A stretch of 64,000 nucleotides of DNA, taken from Acidimicrobiales bacterium. GTDB lineage: Bacteria; Actinomycetota; Acidimicrobiia; Acidimicrobiales; SZUA-35. Positions within the stretch are counted from its first letter, which is position 1; each line of letters begins with the position of its first letter. The stretch lies in contig JAHDDW010000001.1 of NCBI GenBank assembly GCA_020629155.1, positions 46,497 through 110,496 on the forward strand. Reading direction: 5' to 3'. The position numbers and the translations under genes are program-made. Positions 46,101 to 54,400 of this stretch are shown one piece after another. The notes under the pieces were generated by a model. The model searched no databases, had not been told where the DNA came from, and was given only the letters and a program-made list of their open reading frames with translations.

Positions 46101-46308
46101 CCCAAGCCTCTCCAGTTGAAAAGACATCTTGCTCTTCTTTAGTCGCAAACGTGACCGAGCCCATAATCGGTTCACCAGTGTCTATAGGAGTCAACTTTGC
46201 CACTGGCTTCCCACGTTTTGTTATAACAATAGATTCTTTTGTCTCTGCTACTTGGTCTAAGAGCGCTAAACACTTTGCTTTAAATAAACTGGCTTGAATT
46301 GTAGACAT
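46087..46308 (-). CDS. Phd/YefM-type antitoxin
   Basis: 73 residues from ATG 46308. TIQASLFKAKCLALLDQVAETKESIVITKRGKPVAKLTP is the complete Phd/YefM N-terminal DNA-binding fold; the acidic tail (EEQDVFSTGEAWDVEV) should bind the toxin. An in-frame ATG at 46356 adds 16 residues without homology. Divergent from the DUF234-type ATPase gene; the shared gap contains a repeated operator-like sequence. Confidence 0.85.
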   Translation of the reverse strand: MSTIQASLFKAKCLALLDQVAETKESIVITKRGKPVAKLTPIDTGEPIMGSVTFATKEEQDVFSTGEAWDVEV

Positions 46309-46397
46309 AGGAACAGCGCACACCTCAAAGTGACTATAGTCAATGGACATAGACAAACAAAGCCTTTATTGACTCTACATTGTAGCAACTCGCCTAT

Positions 46398-46464
46398 CGA
46401 TTAGCTTTCCAAAACTTGCTAGGATAACTGGAAAGTTAATCGCTATTTGTCGATTAACTTTCCA
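46398..46464. promoter_or_regulatory. Operator-like repeats between the Phd/PIN module and the ATPase gene
   Basis: The 14-mer CGATTAACTTTCCA occurs at 46451-46464, its exact inverted complement at 46429-46442 and a one-mismatch direct copy (CGATTAGCTTTCCA) at 46398-46411. The inner pair forms a perfect 14-bp palindrome with an eight-base spacer, ending 20 bases before the ATPase ATG. No T-run follows, so protein binding is more likely than termination. Confidence 0.65.
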
Positions 46465-46483
46465 AGACCATTTGTGAGGTGCC

Positions 46484-47902
46484 ATGTTCCACGGAAGAGA
46501 CACGGAGATCCATGATCTTCTGCAATTAAAGAAAACGCCTATTGCCAAACTCGTCGCATTCAAAGGAAGACGACGCGTTGGCAAAAGCACCCTCGCTTTT
46601 GAATACGCAAAACATTTTAAAAATTTCTATCATTTTGCGGGCATCGCTCCTGAACACGGCGTCACCAGCAACGACCAACGCAAAGAATTTGCCTACCAAC
46701 TCGAAAACTATCTCCAAGTAGAAAATCTTGCGACCGACAACTGGACAAGTCTTTTCAGAAATCTCGCACACCTTGCCAAAGGGGAAACTCTGATTCTGCT
46801 TGACGAGGTCTCATGGATGGCCCATGACGACCCTACATTTCTACCGAAGTTCAAAACCGTGTGGGACACACAATTTAAACAAAACCAAGAGCTTGTCATC
46901 ATCGTATGCAGTTCAATTTCTTCTTGGATAGACAAAAATCTTCTCAGCAGCACTGGTTTCGTTGGCAGAATCTCACTAGAAAAAACAGTCAAACCATTAA
47001 AGCTGACAGATAGTTTAAAATTTTGGGGCAACCAGCAAGTCAGCCCCTACAAAACATTTGAATTCTTGTCAACTGTTGGCTGCATACCCAGATATTTAGA
47101 AGAACTTGACCCACGAGCAACCAGTGAACAAAATATTCGACGACTTTTCTTCCAACCAGGTGCCTTTCTTCATACTGAATTCGACAAAATATTCTCTGAC
47201 CTTTTCACAACAAAACAAGCTAATTATAAAAATATTATTGAAACAGTAAGCACGCAGAACAAAACCCAGGCAGCTATTTCTCAAGAACTTCCAAAACTAT
47301 CAGCGTCGGAAATTTCAAAACTATCTTCAGACTTAGTAACGGCAGGCTTTCTGCAACGAGATTACACCTGGCAGATTGGCAAAGCGACACCCTCTAGACT
47401 CAGCAAATACAGAATCTCCGATAATTACATACGTTTCTATATGAGATACATATGGAAGAACCACAAAAAAATTGCCGATAATCTCATGAGCGAAATCAAC
47501 CTCCACAACTTACCTGGCTGGAATAGCTCATTAGGGTACGCACTCGAAAACCTGGTTTTAGACAATCGAGAGATGATACGTGAGGCGCTTGAAATATCAC
47601 CGCACCATATCATCAACGACGGTCCGTTCTATCAACCTGCAAATCAAAAGCAGGCAGGCTGCCAAGTTGACTACATGATTGAGCTAGATGGGACCTTATA
47701 TCTTTGCGAAATAAAGTATTCAAAAAATACAATTGGCAGCGCAGCGTTGCAGCAAACGCAGCAGCAACTCAAAAACATAAAAATACCAAAACGCTACAGC
47801 CTCAAACCTGTCCTCATCCACTTCGGCGATATAACTGACCAGGTAGAAGACAGTGCAACGTACACAAAAATTATAGACTTCCGAGACTTTCTCGTAGTCT
47901 AA
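46484..47902 (+). CDS. AAA-type ATPase with a C-terminal DUF234-like domain
   Basis: 472 residues. Walker A is AFKGRRRVGKSTLAFEYAKHF (about residues 24-44), Walker B LILLDEVSWMA (about residue 105), sensor-like VIIVCSSISSW follows. After a winged-helix-like region the C-terminal part (CQVDYMIELDGTLYLCEIKYSK) has the PD-(D/E)xK-like core typical of the archaeal-type ATPase/DUF234 family. Function in the family is undetermined; many members sit in accessory DNA. The ATG follows GAGGTGCC. The gene looks AT-rich and is preceded by palindromic repeats. Confidence 0.8.
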   Translation: MFHGRDTEIHDLLQLKKTPIAKLVAFKGRRRVGKSTLAFEYAKHFKNFYHFAGIAPEHGVTSNDQRKEFAYQLENYLQVENLATDNWTSLFRNLAHLAKGETLILLDEVSWMAHDDPTFLPKFKTVWDTQFKQNQELVIIVCSSISSWIDKNLLSSTGFVGRISLEKTVKPLKLTDSLKFWGNQQVSPYKTFEFLSTVGCIPRYLEELDPRATSEQNIRRLFFQPGAFLHTEFDKIFSDLFTTKQANYKNIIETVSTQNKTQAAISQELPKLSASEISKLSSDLVTAGFLQRDYTWQIGKATPSRLSKYRISDNYIRFYMRYIWKNHKKIADNLMSEINLHNLPGWNSSLGYALENLVLDNREMIREALEISPHHIINDGPFYQPANQKQAGCQVDYMIELDGTLYLCEIKYSKNTIGSAALQQTQQQLKNIKIPKRYSLKPVLIHFGDITDQVEDSATYTKIIDFRDFLVV

Positions 47903-47908
47903 AAACAA

Positions 47909-47945
47909 CGATGGGGGGTCGTCCCTAGGAACGACCCCCCCATCG
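47909..47945 (-). terminator. Terminator of the sucCD operon
   Basis: A GC-rich hairpin (CGATGGGGGGTCGT pairing with ACGACCCCCCCATCG, one bulged C) is followed on the minus strand by TTGTTTTT. It lies 20 bases beyond the sucD stop and also separates the convergent ATPase gene. Confidence 0.88.
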
Positions 47946-47965
47946 GCAAAACTATTGTGCGTGCC

Positions 47966-48850
47966 TTATAAAGAAGCCACGATTTTAGCCATAAGCTCAC
48001 CAGCTTCGGTAGGATTCTCCCCCACCTGTACGCCAGCGTCAGCTAAAGCTTCCATCTTTGCTTTCGCGGTGCCTTTGCCGCCAGAAACGATAGCGCCAGC
48101 GTGGCCCATCTTTTTCCCAGGAGGAGCCGTTACACCAGCGATATAGCTAGCAACAGGTTTTGTCATCTTGTTTTTGATGAACTCGGCAGCCTCTTCTTCT
48201 GCAGAACCGCCGATTTCGCCAATCATCATGACCGCTTTAGTGTCAGGGTCAGCTTCAAATGCTTCAAGGCAGTCAATAAAGCTTGTCCCTGGAACAGGAT
48301 CGCCACCGATGCCAACACAGGTTGTTACACCAATATCTTTCTGCTTCAACTCATAAAGCGCCTGATAGGTCAACGTGCCTGAACGGCTCACAATACCAAC
48401 AGGGCCACCTTCTTTAGCGATATGACCAGCAGTGATACCAATGTTAGATTTTCCTGGGCTTATAAGACCTGGACAGTTTGGCCCAAGCACACGAGTGTTA
48501 GGAAAGTCTTGCTTCAACTTGTTGAAAAAGTATGCTTCGTCGTGTGCAGGAACACCTTCGGTGATCGCTACAACAAGCTCTAGACCAGCCTCAGCCGCTT
48601 CTAGCACTGCGCCTCGCACACCAGGAGCTGGAATGAAAATACAGCTAGCCGTTGCGCCAGTTGCTTCTTTCGCTTCAGCGACAGTGGCATAAATAGGAAT
48701 GCCTTCAACGTCGGTACCAGCTTTTTTAGGGTTGGTTCCTGCAACAACTTGTGTGCCATACTCTTTATTCAACAGGCCGTAATAACGCCCTTGTGACCCA
48801 GTGAGGCCTTGATAGATAACTTTTGTGTTTTCGTCAATAAATATGCTCAT
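47966..48850 (-). CDS. sucD: Succinate--CoA ligase, alpha subunit
   Basis: Substrate-level phosphorylation step of the TCA cycle. [45 protein letters not shown] is the CoA-binding N-terminus. GPNCPGLI and [11 protein letters not shown] follow, and the phosphorylated His lies in [21 protein letters not shown] (about residue 247). 294 residues. Twelve bases separate it from sucC. Confidence 0.96.
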   Translation of the reverse strand: MSIFIDENTKVIYQGLTGSQGRYYGLLNKEYGTQVVAGTNPKKAGTDVEGIPIYATVAEAKEATGATASCIFIPAPGVRGAVLEAAEAGLELVVAITEGVPAHDEAYFFNKLKQDFPNTRVLGPNCPGLISPGKSNIGITAGHIAKEGGPVGIVSRSGTLTYQALYELKQKDIGVTTCVGIGGDPVPGTSFIDCLEAFEADPDTKAVMMIGEIGGSAEEEAAEFIKNKMTKPVASYIAGVTAPPGKKMGHAGAIVSGGKGTAKAKMEALADAGVQVGENPTEAGELMAKIVASL

Positions 48851-48862
48851 GATTTCGACCCC

Positions 48863-50005
48863 TTATACTTTCGCCAGTTCGACAGCTGTACGTGCTGCAT
48901 CCAACATTGTTTCTTGCATCTGTAGTTTCTCATCTAGATGAGGTTGCAGAATTTCTCGACCTTCGACAGCGTTTGTGCCGTCAAGACGGATCACGATAGG
49001 TGAATCGATTTGCACACGCCCCATCGCTTCGATAATACCGTTTGCTACTTCTTCACCTCGTGTGATGCCACCGAAGATATTGATAAAGATTGACTTCACC
49101 GCAGGGTCGTTATTGATAACTTCCAACGCGCCAGCCATAACGTCTGCATTAGCGCCGCCACCAATATCTAGGAAATTTGCGGGGCTGCCACCAACCTGAT
49201 TGACAACATCAACAGTGCTCATCGCAAGACCAGCACCGTTCGCAATAACGCCAACAGAACCGTCAAGGCCAACATATTGCAGACCTTTTTCGTTTGCCGC
49301 TTCTTCACGATCATCACGAGGCTGTGTCGCATCGTATTGCTCATATTCAGGGTGCTCATAGATAGCGTTCGCGTCAAGGCTAACCTTGGCATCAAGTGCA
49401 TGCACTTCGCCTGTTGGCTTCAAAATAAGCGGATTAATTTCGACCAAATCGGCATCGCCATCAACATAGGCGGTGTAGAGCTTCATCAAAATGTCGACCG
49501 CACCGTCGGTAGCTTGCGGGTTCAACTTGGCAGCTTCAACCCATGCACGACACGATTCCTCCGTCAAACCAGCGACAGGGTCAACATGGATTTTTGCAAT
49601 AGCGTCAGGGTTTTCTTCGGCGACGGTTTCAATCTCGACGCCACCTTCAGCACTTAACATACCAAGATGTAATTTCGCCGAACGGTCAAGCGTGAAACTT
49701 GCATAGTATTCTTCGGCAATGTCAGAGGCATGTTCAACCCAGATGGTTTTTACGATATGGCCTTTAATGTCGAGACCTAAAATGTTTGATGCGTGTGTGC
49801 GAGCTTCCTCAGCGTTCGCGGCTAGCTTCACACCGCCAGCTTTCCCACGTCCACCTGTATGCACCTGTGCTTTAACAACAACGGGGTAGCCAACTTTATC
49901 GGCGATAGCAACTGCTTCGTCGACATCAGTCGTCGCTTCACCGTCTGACACGGGTATGCCAAATTTTGCAAAAAATTGTTTACCTTGAAATTCAAGTAGA
50001 TCCAC
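48863..50005 (-). CDS. sucC: Succinate--CoA ligase, beta subunit
   Basis: ATP-grasp subunit. VDLLEFQGKQFFAKFGIPV is the usual N-terminus, VVVKAQVHTGGRGKAGGVK the nucleotide-binding loop and LVEINPLILKPTGEVHALDAKVSLD the metal site; FINIFGGITRGEEVANG follows. I use GTG 50005 because GGAGG lies six bases upstream and the protein family starts there. The in-frame extension to 50053 is spurious. 380 residues. Confidence 0.95.
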   Translation of the reverse strand: MDLLEFQGKQFFAKFGIPVSDGEATTDVDEAVAIADKVGYPVVVKAQVHTGGRGKAGGVKLAANAEEARTHASNILGLDIKGHIVKTIWVEHASDIAEEYYASFTLDRSAKLHLGMLSAEGGVEIETVAEENPDAIAKIHVDPVAGLTEESCRAWVEAAKLNPQATDGAVDILMKLYTAYVDGDADLVEINPLILKPTGEVHALDAKVSLDANAIYEHPEYEQYDATQPRDDREEAANEKGLQYVGLDGSVGVIANGAGLAMSTVDVVNQVGGSPANFLDIGGGANADVMAGALEVINNDPAVKSIFINIFGGITRGEEVANGIIEAMGRVQIDSPIVIRLDGTNAVEGREILQPHLDEKLQMQETMLDAARTAVELAKV

Positions 50006-50154
50006 TTGCAGCCTCCGCTGAGTTGTAGTAACGAGACGCCTCGATGCGCCCACCTCATCTTAGACACAACGTCGCGCAATAACGACCTAGTTTCAGCGAT
50101 AGGCCATGCCTTGCAGCTATAGCACATCACAGGCCACGTCGCTATGCTTTCACT

Positions 50155-50316
50155 ATGGGCAGCGATAAAGATGATAGCGACGACCCAAAGACAGAGTATG
50201 TAGACCTTGCGTTGCTTCAGTCTTCGCTTCGACGAAGCGTCGAAGCTCGCTTACGAACAAATATGTCAGCGGTGAACGCTGCGATCGAACTACGCAACGC
50301 TTTTAATGCCAAGTAA
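50155..50316 (+). CDS. Small protein upstream of a nucleotidyltransferase-like remnant
   Basis: 53 residues, MGSDKDDSDDPKTEYVDLAL..., mostly helical and charged, with LLQSSLRRSVEARLRTN. The downstream frame begins inside its last codons (ATG 50306, stop 50314-50316), an overlap typical of a coupled pair. No Shine-Dalgarno is seen before ATG 50155, so it could be leaderless. The layout, a short helical protein followed by a nucleotidyltransferase, is known from small two-gene modules; assignment is tentative. Confidence 0.4.
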   Translation: MGSDKDDSDDPKTEYVDLALLQSSLRRSVEARLRTNMSAVNAAIELRNAFNAK

Positions 50317-50491
50317 AAACATAGACAGCCATCTCGGCAATCCGTTAGATGTGGAAACACTGGTTCAGACCCTGCAACGCTTTAACGTTACCTACAGCTA
50401 TGTCAAGAGCAAGTCGGCGATGAGAGGTAGATGGTCTGAAGCAGGTCTACCTGGAGAGTCGACGGCTTCAATCGTCTCGACTGACCAATGA
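50306..50491 (+). pseudogene. Truncated nucleotidyltransferase-like fragment
   Basis: 61 residues. The first part (NPLDVETLVQTLQRFNVTYSYVKSKSAMRG) resembles the opening of small NTase-fold proteins, where a similar helix leads into a strand ending V(G)G. Here the glycine motif reads VKSKSAM and no catalytic GSxxRG...DxD follows. The frame then runs into the convergent nuclease gene, which it overlaps by 94 bases. It therefore appears cut off by that gene. Confidence 0.4.
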
Positions 50492-51132
50492 CAGCTAGAG
50501 ACAATGTGGTCGATCTGTGGTCGCCCTTTTTGCGGACGGCGAGCAAACCCAGGGCTTGTATCAACCCCAACGCTATGGGCTTCAAACCCACTAGCGGCGA
50601 ATAGATCAAAAACGGCTAACTCTTCAAAACCGCAGTTAAGATCGCCGATTATGAGTGCCGGCAGATCTTCGACCCATGAAAGAAGCTTCTCAACCGAACG
50701 CAAACGCAACACTGGGTTCTTCGCGTCGAGGTGTGTGTTTATAATCTGAAACTGCTGTCCAGTTTCTTGATCAAGATACTTTTGTGCTGTGGCAATTCGA
50801 GGAAACTGCGCCTCACGATATTTCGACCCAGGTGTTCCTGATTCGCTGAGCCACCGAGTCCACCCGTCTTGCGCAACGAAACGTGGGCGTGACAGAATCG
50901 GACAGCCTTCACCACGCACGCCGCCTGATCGACCTTCGCCAAAGAAACGATACTCGGGAAGTTTGCGGGCTAAAAATTTTCGTTGGAAATGAAACCCTTC
51001 TTGCAAACCAACGATGTCAGCATCAAAAGACTCGATCGTTTGCACAACCGCTTTGCGCCGAAACGGCCACGAATGAGACCCATCCAACGCCCGACCATTG
51101 CGGATATTAAACGTTGCGATGCGAAGCTTCAT
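50398..51132 (-). CDS. Endonuclease/exonuclease/phosphatase-family protein
   Basis: 244 residues of the EEP fold. MKLRIATFNIRNG (metal Asn), DIVGLQEGFHFQ (catalytic Glu), IINTHLDAKNP (His-Asp), LIIGDLNCGFEE (Asp-Asn) and RPQIDHIVSS...SDHLPLIADL (final Asp-His) are all present. Substrate could be nucleic acid, phosphoinositide-like or other phosphodiester. I prefer ATG 51132 as it begins the fold; an in-frame ATG at 51156 would overlap xthA by 14 bases. Confidence 0.85.
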   Translation of the reverse strand: MKLRIATFNIRNGRALDGSHSWPFRRKAVVQTIESFDADIVGLQEGFHFQRKFLARKLPEYRFFGEGRSGGVRGEGCPILSRPRFVAQDGWTRWLSESGTPGSKYREAQFPRIATAQKYLDQETGQQFQIINTHLDAKNPVLRLRSVEKLLSWVEDLPALIIGDLNCGFEELAVFDLFAASGFEAHSVGVDTSPGFARRPQKGRPQIDHIVSSCHWSVETIEAVDSPGRPASDHLPLIADLLLT

Positions 51133-51142
51133 AACACCAGTA

Positions 51143-51919
51143 TCAGGCGAGCTCATAGCGGGTCAGCACAGGACAATGGTCACTCGGCTTTTTACCTTTT
51201 CGAGCGTTTCGGTCAACCAAATCTTGTGTCGCCACCTTTGCTAAGTCTGCCGAGCAAAGCAAATAGTCGATGCGGATACCTTCACGTTTATGGAACCTGC
51301 CAGCTTGGTAATCATAATAGCTATACAGCCCTGCTTCATCGCCATAGCGTTCTCGAAATGTGTCTGTCAAACCCCACTGTTTCACGTTTTCTAACGCAGC
51401 TCGTTCTTTGTTAGTTACGTGTGTCATCCCTTCAAAAAAAGCTGGATCCCACACGTCGAGACTAGTTGGGGCGATATTCCAGTCACCAGCGACAACAACC
51501 GATGCGTCAACACACGTTATATCCAAATGACTTCGCAAGCGCTCTAGCCACGAAAGTTTATAGTGATAGTGGTCATGATCAACAGCGCGACCATTTGGCA
51601 CATAGACGCTATGAATACGGACGCCGCCACAATCGGCAGCGACCAGACGAGAATCGGGGTCGGCCTCTAACGAAGAGTCGAAACCGTAGGTGGGGTTTTC
51701 TAGACCCACTTTCGACAAAATAGCAACGCCATTCCATCGACCTTGTCCGTTATGAACGCTTTCATAGCCAAGCTCTCTAAAATGAAGCGATGGAAACGCG
51801 TCATCTGCCATTTTTGTTTCTTGCAGACATACAACGTCGGGGGCGACATCGGCAAGCCACGCTTCGACACGCTCCATCCGAGCTTTCAACGAGTTCACAT
51901 TCCAGGTAGCTACAAGCAT
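51143..51919 (-). CDS. xthA: Exodeoxyribonuclease III (AP endonuclease)
   Basis: Repairs abasic sites and 3'-blocked ends. MLVATWNVNSLKARMERVEAWL, DVVCLQETKMADDAFP (catalytic Glu), GDWNIAPTSLDVWDP and RIDYLLCSADL...SDHCPVLTRY are characteristic of ExoIII. 258 residues. It forms a two-gene unit with the second EEP protein downstream. Confidence 0.93.
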   Translation of the reverse strand: MLVATWNVNSLKARMERVEAWLADVAPDVVCLQETKMADDAFPSLHFRELGYESVHNGQGRWNGVAILSKVGLENPTYGFDSSLEADPDSRLVAADCGGVRIHSVYVPNGRAVDHDHYHYKLSWLERLRSHLDITCVDASVVVAGDWNIAPTSLDVWDPAFFEGMTHVTNKERAALENVKQWGLTDTFRERYGDEAGLYSYYDYQAGRFHKREGIRIDYLLCSADLAKVATQDLVDRNARKGKKPSDHCPVLTRYELA

Positions 51920-52195
51920 CTTTAAACCCTAGCAGGCTGTCATGAAACTCTGACGCTATTGGCGCCTTGGGTTATTCTGTTACTGTTAAAGAACTTTGAA
52001 GAAGTACATCTCATGTACCGATACATTAAGAATAGATCGATTGGAGTTTCACATGATAGGTATCATAGGTGTGTTCTAGGTTTGAGCGTTTTTGCATTTT
52101 TTGGGTTTGCGTTCTAGACCTCAAACATCTACTTCCCTGATGATCAGATCTACCTAAATGCTAATTGCTGCGCTGCATGACCCGATACATACTAT

Positions 52196-52696
52196 ATGGA
52201 ACATGCAAACTCCTCTACAGCTTTCTACGAAGAACTAACCAAAGCAATTAGCGAACCTGAACCTATGTGTTTAGTGATCGTGCGGGTTGCTATCGACGAG
52301 AACTTCCACAATACCGCAGAGGTAGCGATGGGCGCTAGCCAGCAAGCGATCGAACAGTTGCCAGAACAGATCGTTCATTCGGTACACCAACGACTTGTCA
52401 AAAATTTACGACAGTACGATTTGCTATCACGAGTTGAGCTTGAAGCTTTCGTGGTTGTCATGAAAACACTTGCTGATGAAAAAGATTTGAGTGGACGCCT
52501 ACACAATATGGGCAAAATGTTACGCAAGCCATACTCTATTAATAACAATCAAATCATGGTCCGAATCGAAATAGGGTCTGCAGTCAGACAAGTTGGCGAA
52601 AAACCTAGCTCTCTTCTGCGCAGAGCCGACCAAGATATGAACGATGGCGAGCTAGCTTCTAAACCAATGAGCGTTGATGCCCTACCTGCGTATTAG
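52196..52696 (+). CDS. Degenerate GGDEF-domain protein
   Basis: 166 residues that follow a GGDEF diguanylate-cyclase domain from start to end (QRLVKNLRQYDLLSRVELEAFVVVMKTL..., LLRRADQDMND). The signature GGDEF reads ELEAF, so the metal- and GTP-binding residues are gone and cyclase activity is not expected. No sensor, EAL or membrane segment is attached. ATG 52196. The 276 bp upstream contain no gene; an eight-codon frame after GGAG at 52,054 is too short to call. Confidence 0.65.
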   Translation: MEHANSSTAFYEELTKAISEPEPMCLVIVRVAIDENFHNTAEVAMGASQQAIEQLPEQIVHSVHQRLVKNLRQYDLLSRVELEAFVVVMKTLADEKDLSGRLHNMGKMLRKPYSINNNQIMVRIEIGSAVRQVGEKPSSLLRRADQDMNDGELASKPMSVDALPAY

Positions 52697-52752
52697 ACAG
52701 TAAGTACAAGACGACGGTTAACGTTTCAGCCTATCTTTTGGGTCCGATTTTA

Positions 52753-53637
52753 TTAAGCAAGTCGGTATATGCCATCTTCATGTGAAACAAGTTGATCAGC
52801 AACCACTTTTGCGGCTACGTCAGCAGCGCGTTGTGGGGCTTGAGGCCAACCCATTACAGAAGCGAGGGTCTCATCGGTGACTTCCACTTCTGCTGCTAAC
52901 GCTTTAAGCAGCTTGCCTCGTCCTTGACGGTCAGAACCTTCAAACGTTGACTGTGGTGTTGAAACGCCAGCAGACCGCAACGCTGGGTCTAGGGCCGCTA
53001 CGCCTTCCTTCTGGCGCTGTTCATACCAAACACATACGTTGCGGAAAGGACATGTTTCACAAATAGGCGACTTCGCTTTGCAATGAAGCGTACCGATATC
53101 TAAAATAGCCTGATTCCACTCCCAGCTTGATCCTGCTGGAACAAGATCCAGCGCTTTTTGCTGCGCCACTGTAGGAGACAGAGAGCTGTTATAGACACGG
53201 GCAAGTATCCGACCAACATTAGTGTCCAAAACTGCGTCGTCCAGCTCGAAAGCGAACACTCGAACTGCACGGGCAGTGTACTCGCCTATGCCAGGCAACG
53301 CCAGCAAGAGCTTACGCTCGGAAGGAACCATCCCACCATGTTGGGTTGTAATACGTTGAGCGGTCTGATGCAGATTACGTGCCCGCCGATTAAACCCTAA
53401 CCCACTCCATTGCGCCACGATCGACGCTTGCGAGGCTTCAGCACATGCCTCAGGTGTTGGAAACAGCTGCAAAAAGCTGGTCCATTTGGGCACAACACGG
53501 TCTACCTGGGTTTGTTGTGACATAACTTCTGCAACAAGAATTTTCCATGGATCACGAAGCTGACGCCACGGCAGATCTCGACCGTTTGCGGTGAACCAAT
53601 CCAATATTTTTTGTTGAACGCCTTTAAGATCATCCAT
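52753..53637 (-). CDS. mutY: A/G-specific adenine glycosylase
   Basis: Removes A opposite 8-oxoG. FTANGRDLPWRQLRDPWKILVAEVMSQQTQVDRV is the MutY N-terminus with catalytic Glu, then LPGIGEYTARAVRVFAFELDDAVLDTNVGRILAR (helix-hairpin-helix plus catalytic Asp). The iron-sulfur site is CKAKSPICETCPFRNVC. I choose ATG 53637 (MDDLKGVQQK); the longer frame to 53772 overlaps trmO and has no homology. The C-terminal NUDIX-like domain of E. coli MutY is missing, leaving 294 residues, as in many actinobacteria. Confidence 0.92.
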   Translation of the reverse strand: MDDLKGVQQKILDWFTANGRDLPWRQLRDPWKILVAEVMSQQTQVDRVVPKWTSFLQLFPTPEACAEASQASIVAQWSGLGFNRRARNLHQTAQRITTQHGGMVPSERKLLLALPGIGEYTARAVRVFAFELDDAVLDTNVGRILARVYNSSLSPTVAQQKALDLVPAGSSWEWNQAILDIGTLHCKAKSPICETCPFRNVCVWYEQRQKEGVAALDPALRSAGVSTPQSTFEGSDRQGRGKLLKALAAEVEVTDETLASVMGWPQAPQRAADVAAKVVADQLVSHEDGIYRLA

Positions 53638-53744
53638 TACTAAACACTCTAGCGAAAGTAAAGAACCGCAAGATTTGGATAGCCCCTTTCCCCAGCGCAC
53701 CTTATTGTTAGAAGTAGCCCCTACCAACGCAAAGAAGGAACGAA

Positions 53745-54215
53745 ATGTCATCGACAAACAATACTTTTTCAATCAAACAATTAGGAACCATCACAACAAC
53801 TAACGGTTTTTCTCTGACGCTCGACGAACGCTACATAGAAGGGCTCGTCGCTCTAGAAGGTTTCAGCCATATCGTAGTGCTTTGGGTAGCCCACGCCGCA
53901 AACGAAGGTGCTCTCACAATCTCGAAACCTTATACTGACGGACCAGACGAAGTGGGAGTCTTCTCTACCAGATCAGAGTTTCGCCCGAACCAGCTTGGCC
54001 TCAGCATCGCCCCAGTTGTCGCTATTGATCGGGATAAAGGGGTTATACAGCTTGCGTGGATCGACACATTACATGACACACCCGTAGTCGATATTAAACC
54101 ATATTTTCCAGCGAGTGACAGAGTAGCAAGCGCTCAGACACCGCAGTGGTGCTCGCATTGGCCACAGAACCTTGAAGAATCAGCCACCTTCGATTGGGAA
54201 TCGGTATTCACCTAG
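53745..54215 (+). CDS. trmO: tRNA (N6-threonylcarbamoyladenosine37-N6)-methyltransferase-like protein
   Basis: TrmO/YaeB (UPF0066) methylates t6A37 of tRNA using SAM. The core GFSHIVVLWVAHAA, GVFSTRSEFRPNQLGLSIAPV (SAM-site loop) and DIKPYFPASD are conserved. 156 residues is shorter than E. coli TrmO, the C-terminal domain being absent, which is common in this family. It uses the product of the tsa pathway encoded elsewhere in this window. ATG 53745, preceded by AAGGA. Confidence 0.85.
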   Translation: MSSTNNTFSIKQLGTITTTNGFSLTLDERYIEGLVALEGFSHIVVLWVAHAANEGALTISKPYTDGPDEVGVFSTRSEFRPNQLGLSIAPVVAIDRDKGVIQLAWIDTLHDTPVVDIKPYFPASDRVASAQTPQWCSHWPQNLEESATFDWESVFT

Positions 54216-54302
54216 ATGGTTGATTCCAAGGAACGTCGAACGTTAAAGTATTTTTACACGCAAGGAGCGCTACCGTTTTTGCTCTATCTTGATTCCAGGG
54301 TG

Positions 54303-54363
54303 GTCATCCCCGAGCAATCGTGGGATCTTGCCCAGCAGAGATTCCCACTTTCGTGGGAATGAC
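54303..54363. repeat. REP-like double hairpin, copy 1
   Basis: Two short palindromes back to back: GTCATCCCC...TGGGATCT (54304-54328) and, 10 bases on, ATTCCCACTTTCGTGGGAAT (54341-54360) followed by GAC. The second is an ATTCCC-N8-GGGAAT unit like the dRS3 repeats known from Neisseria. The same two-hairpin layout recurs at 58,616-58,677. Located between convergent trmO and the AraC-type gene; may stop transcription from both sides. Confidence 0.7.
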
Positions 54364-54400
54364 AATCTATGCAAAACACCCCAAGCTACATGGCAGTCCC

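Noticed and set aside
52054-52080. Eight-codon frame (MIGIIGVF) after GGAG, as a leader peptide for the GGDEF-like gene
   Set aside because: Too short to support, no attenuator hairpin with T-run follows, and the gap to the gene is over 100 bases.
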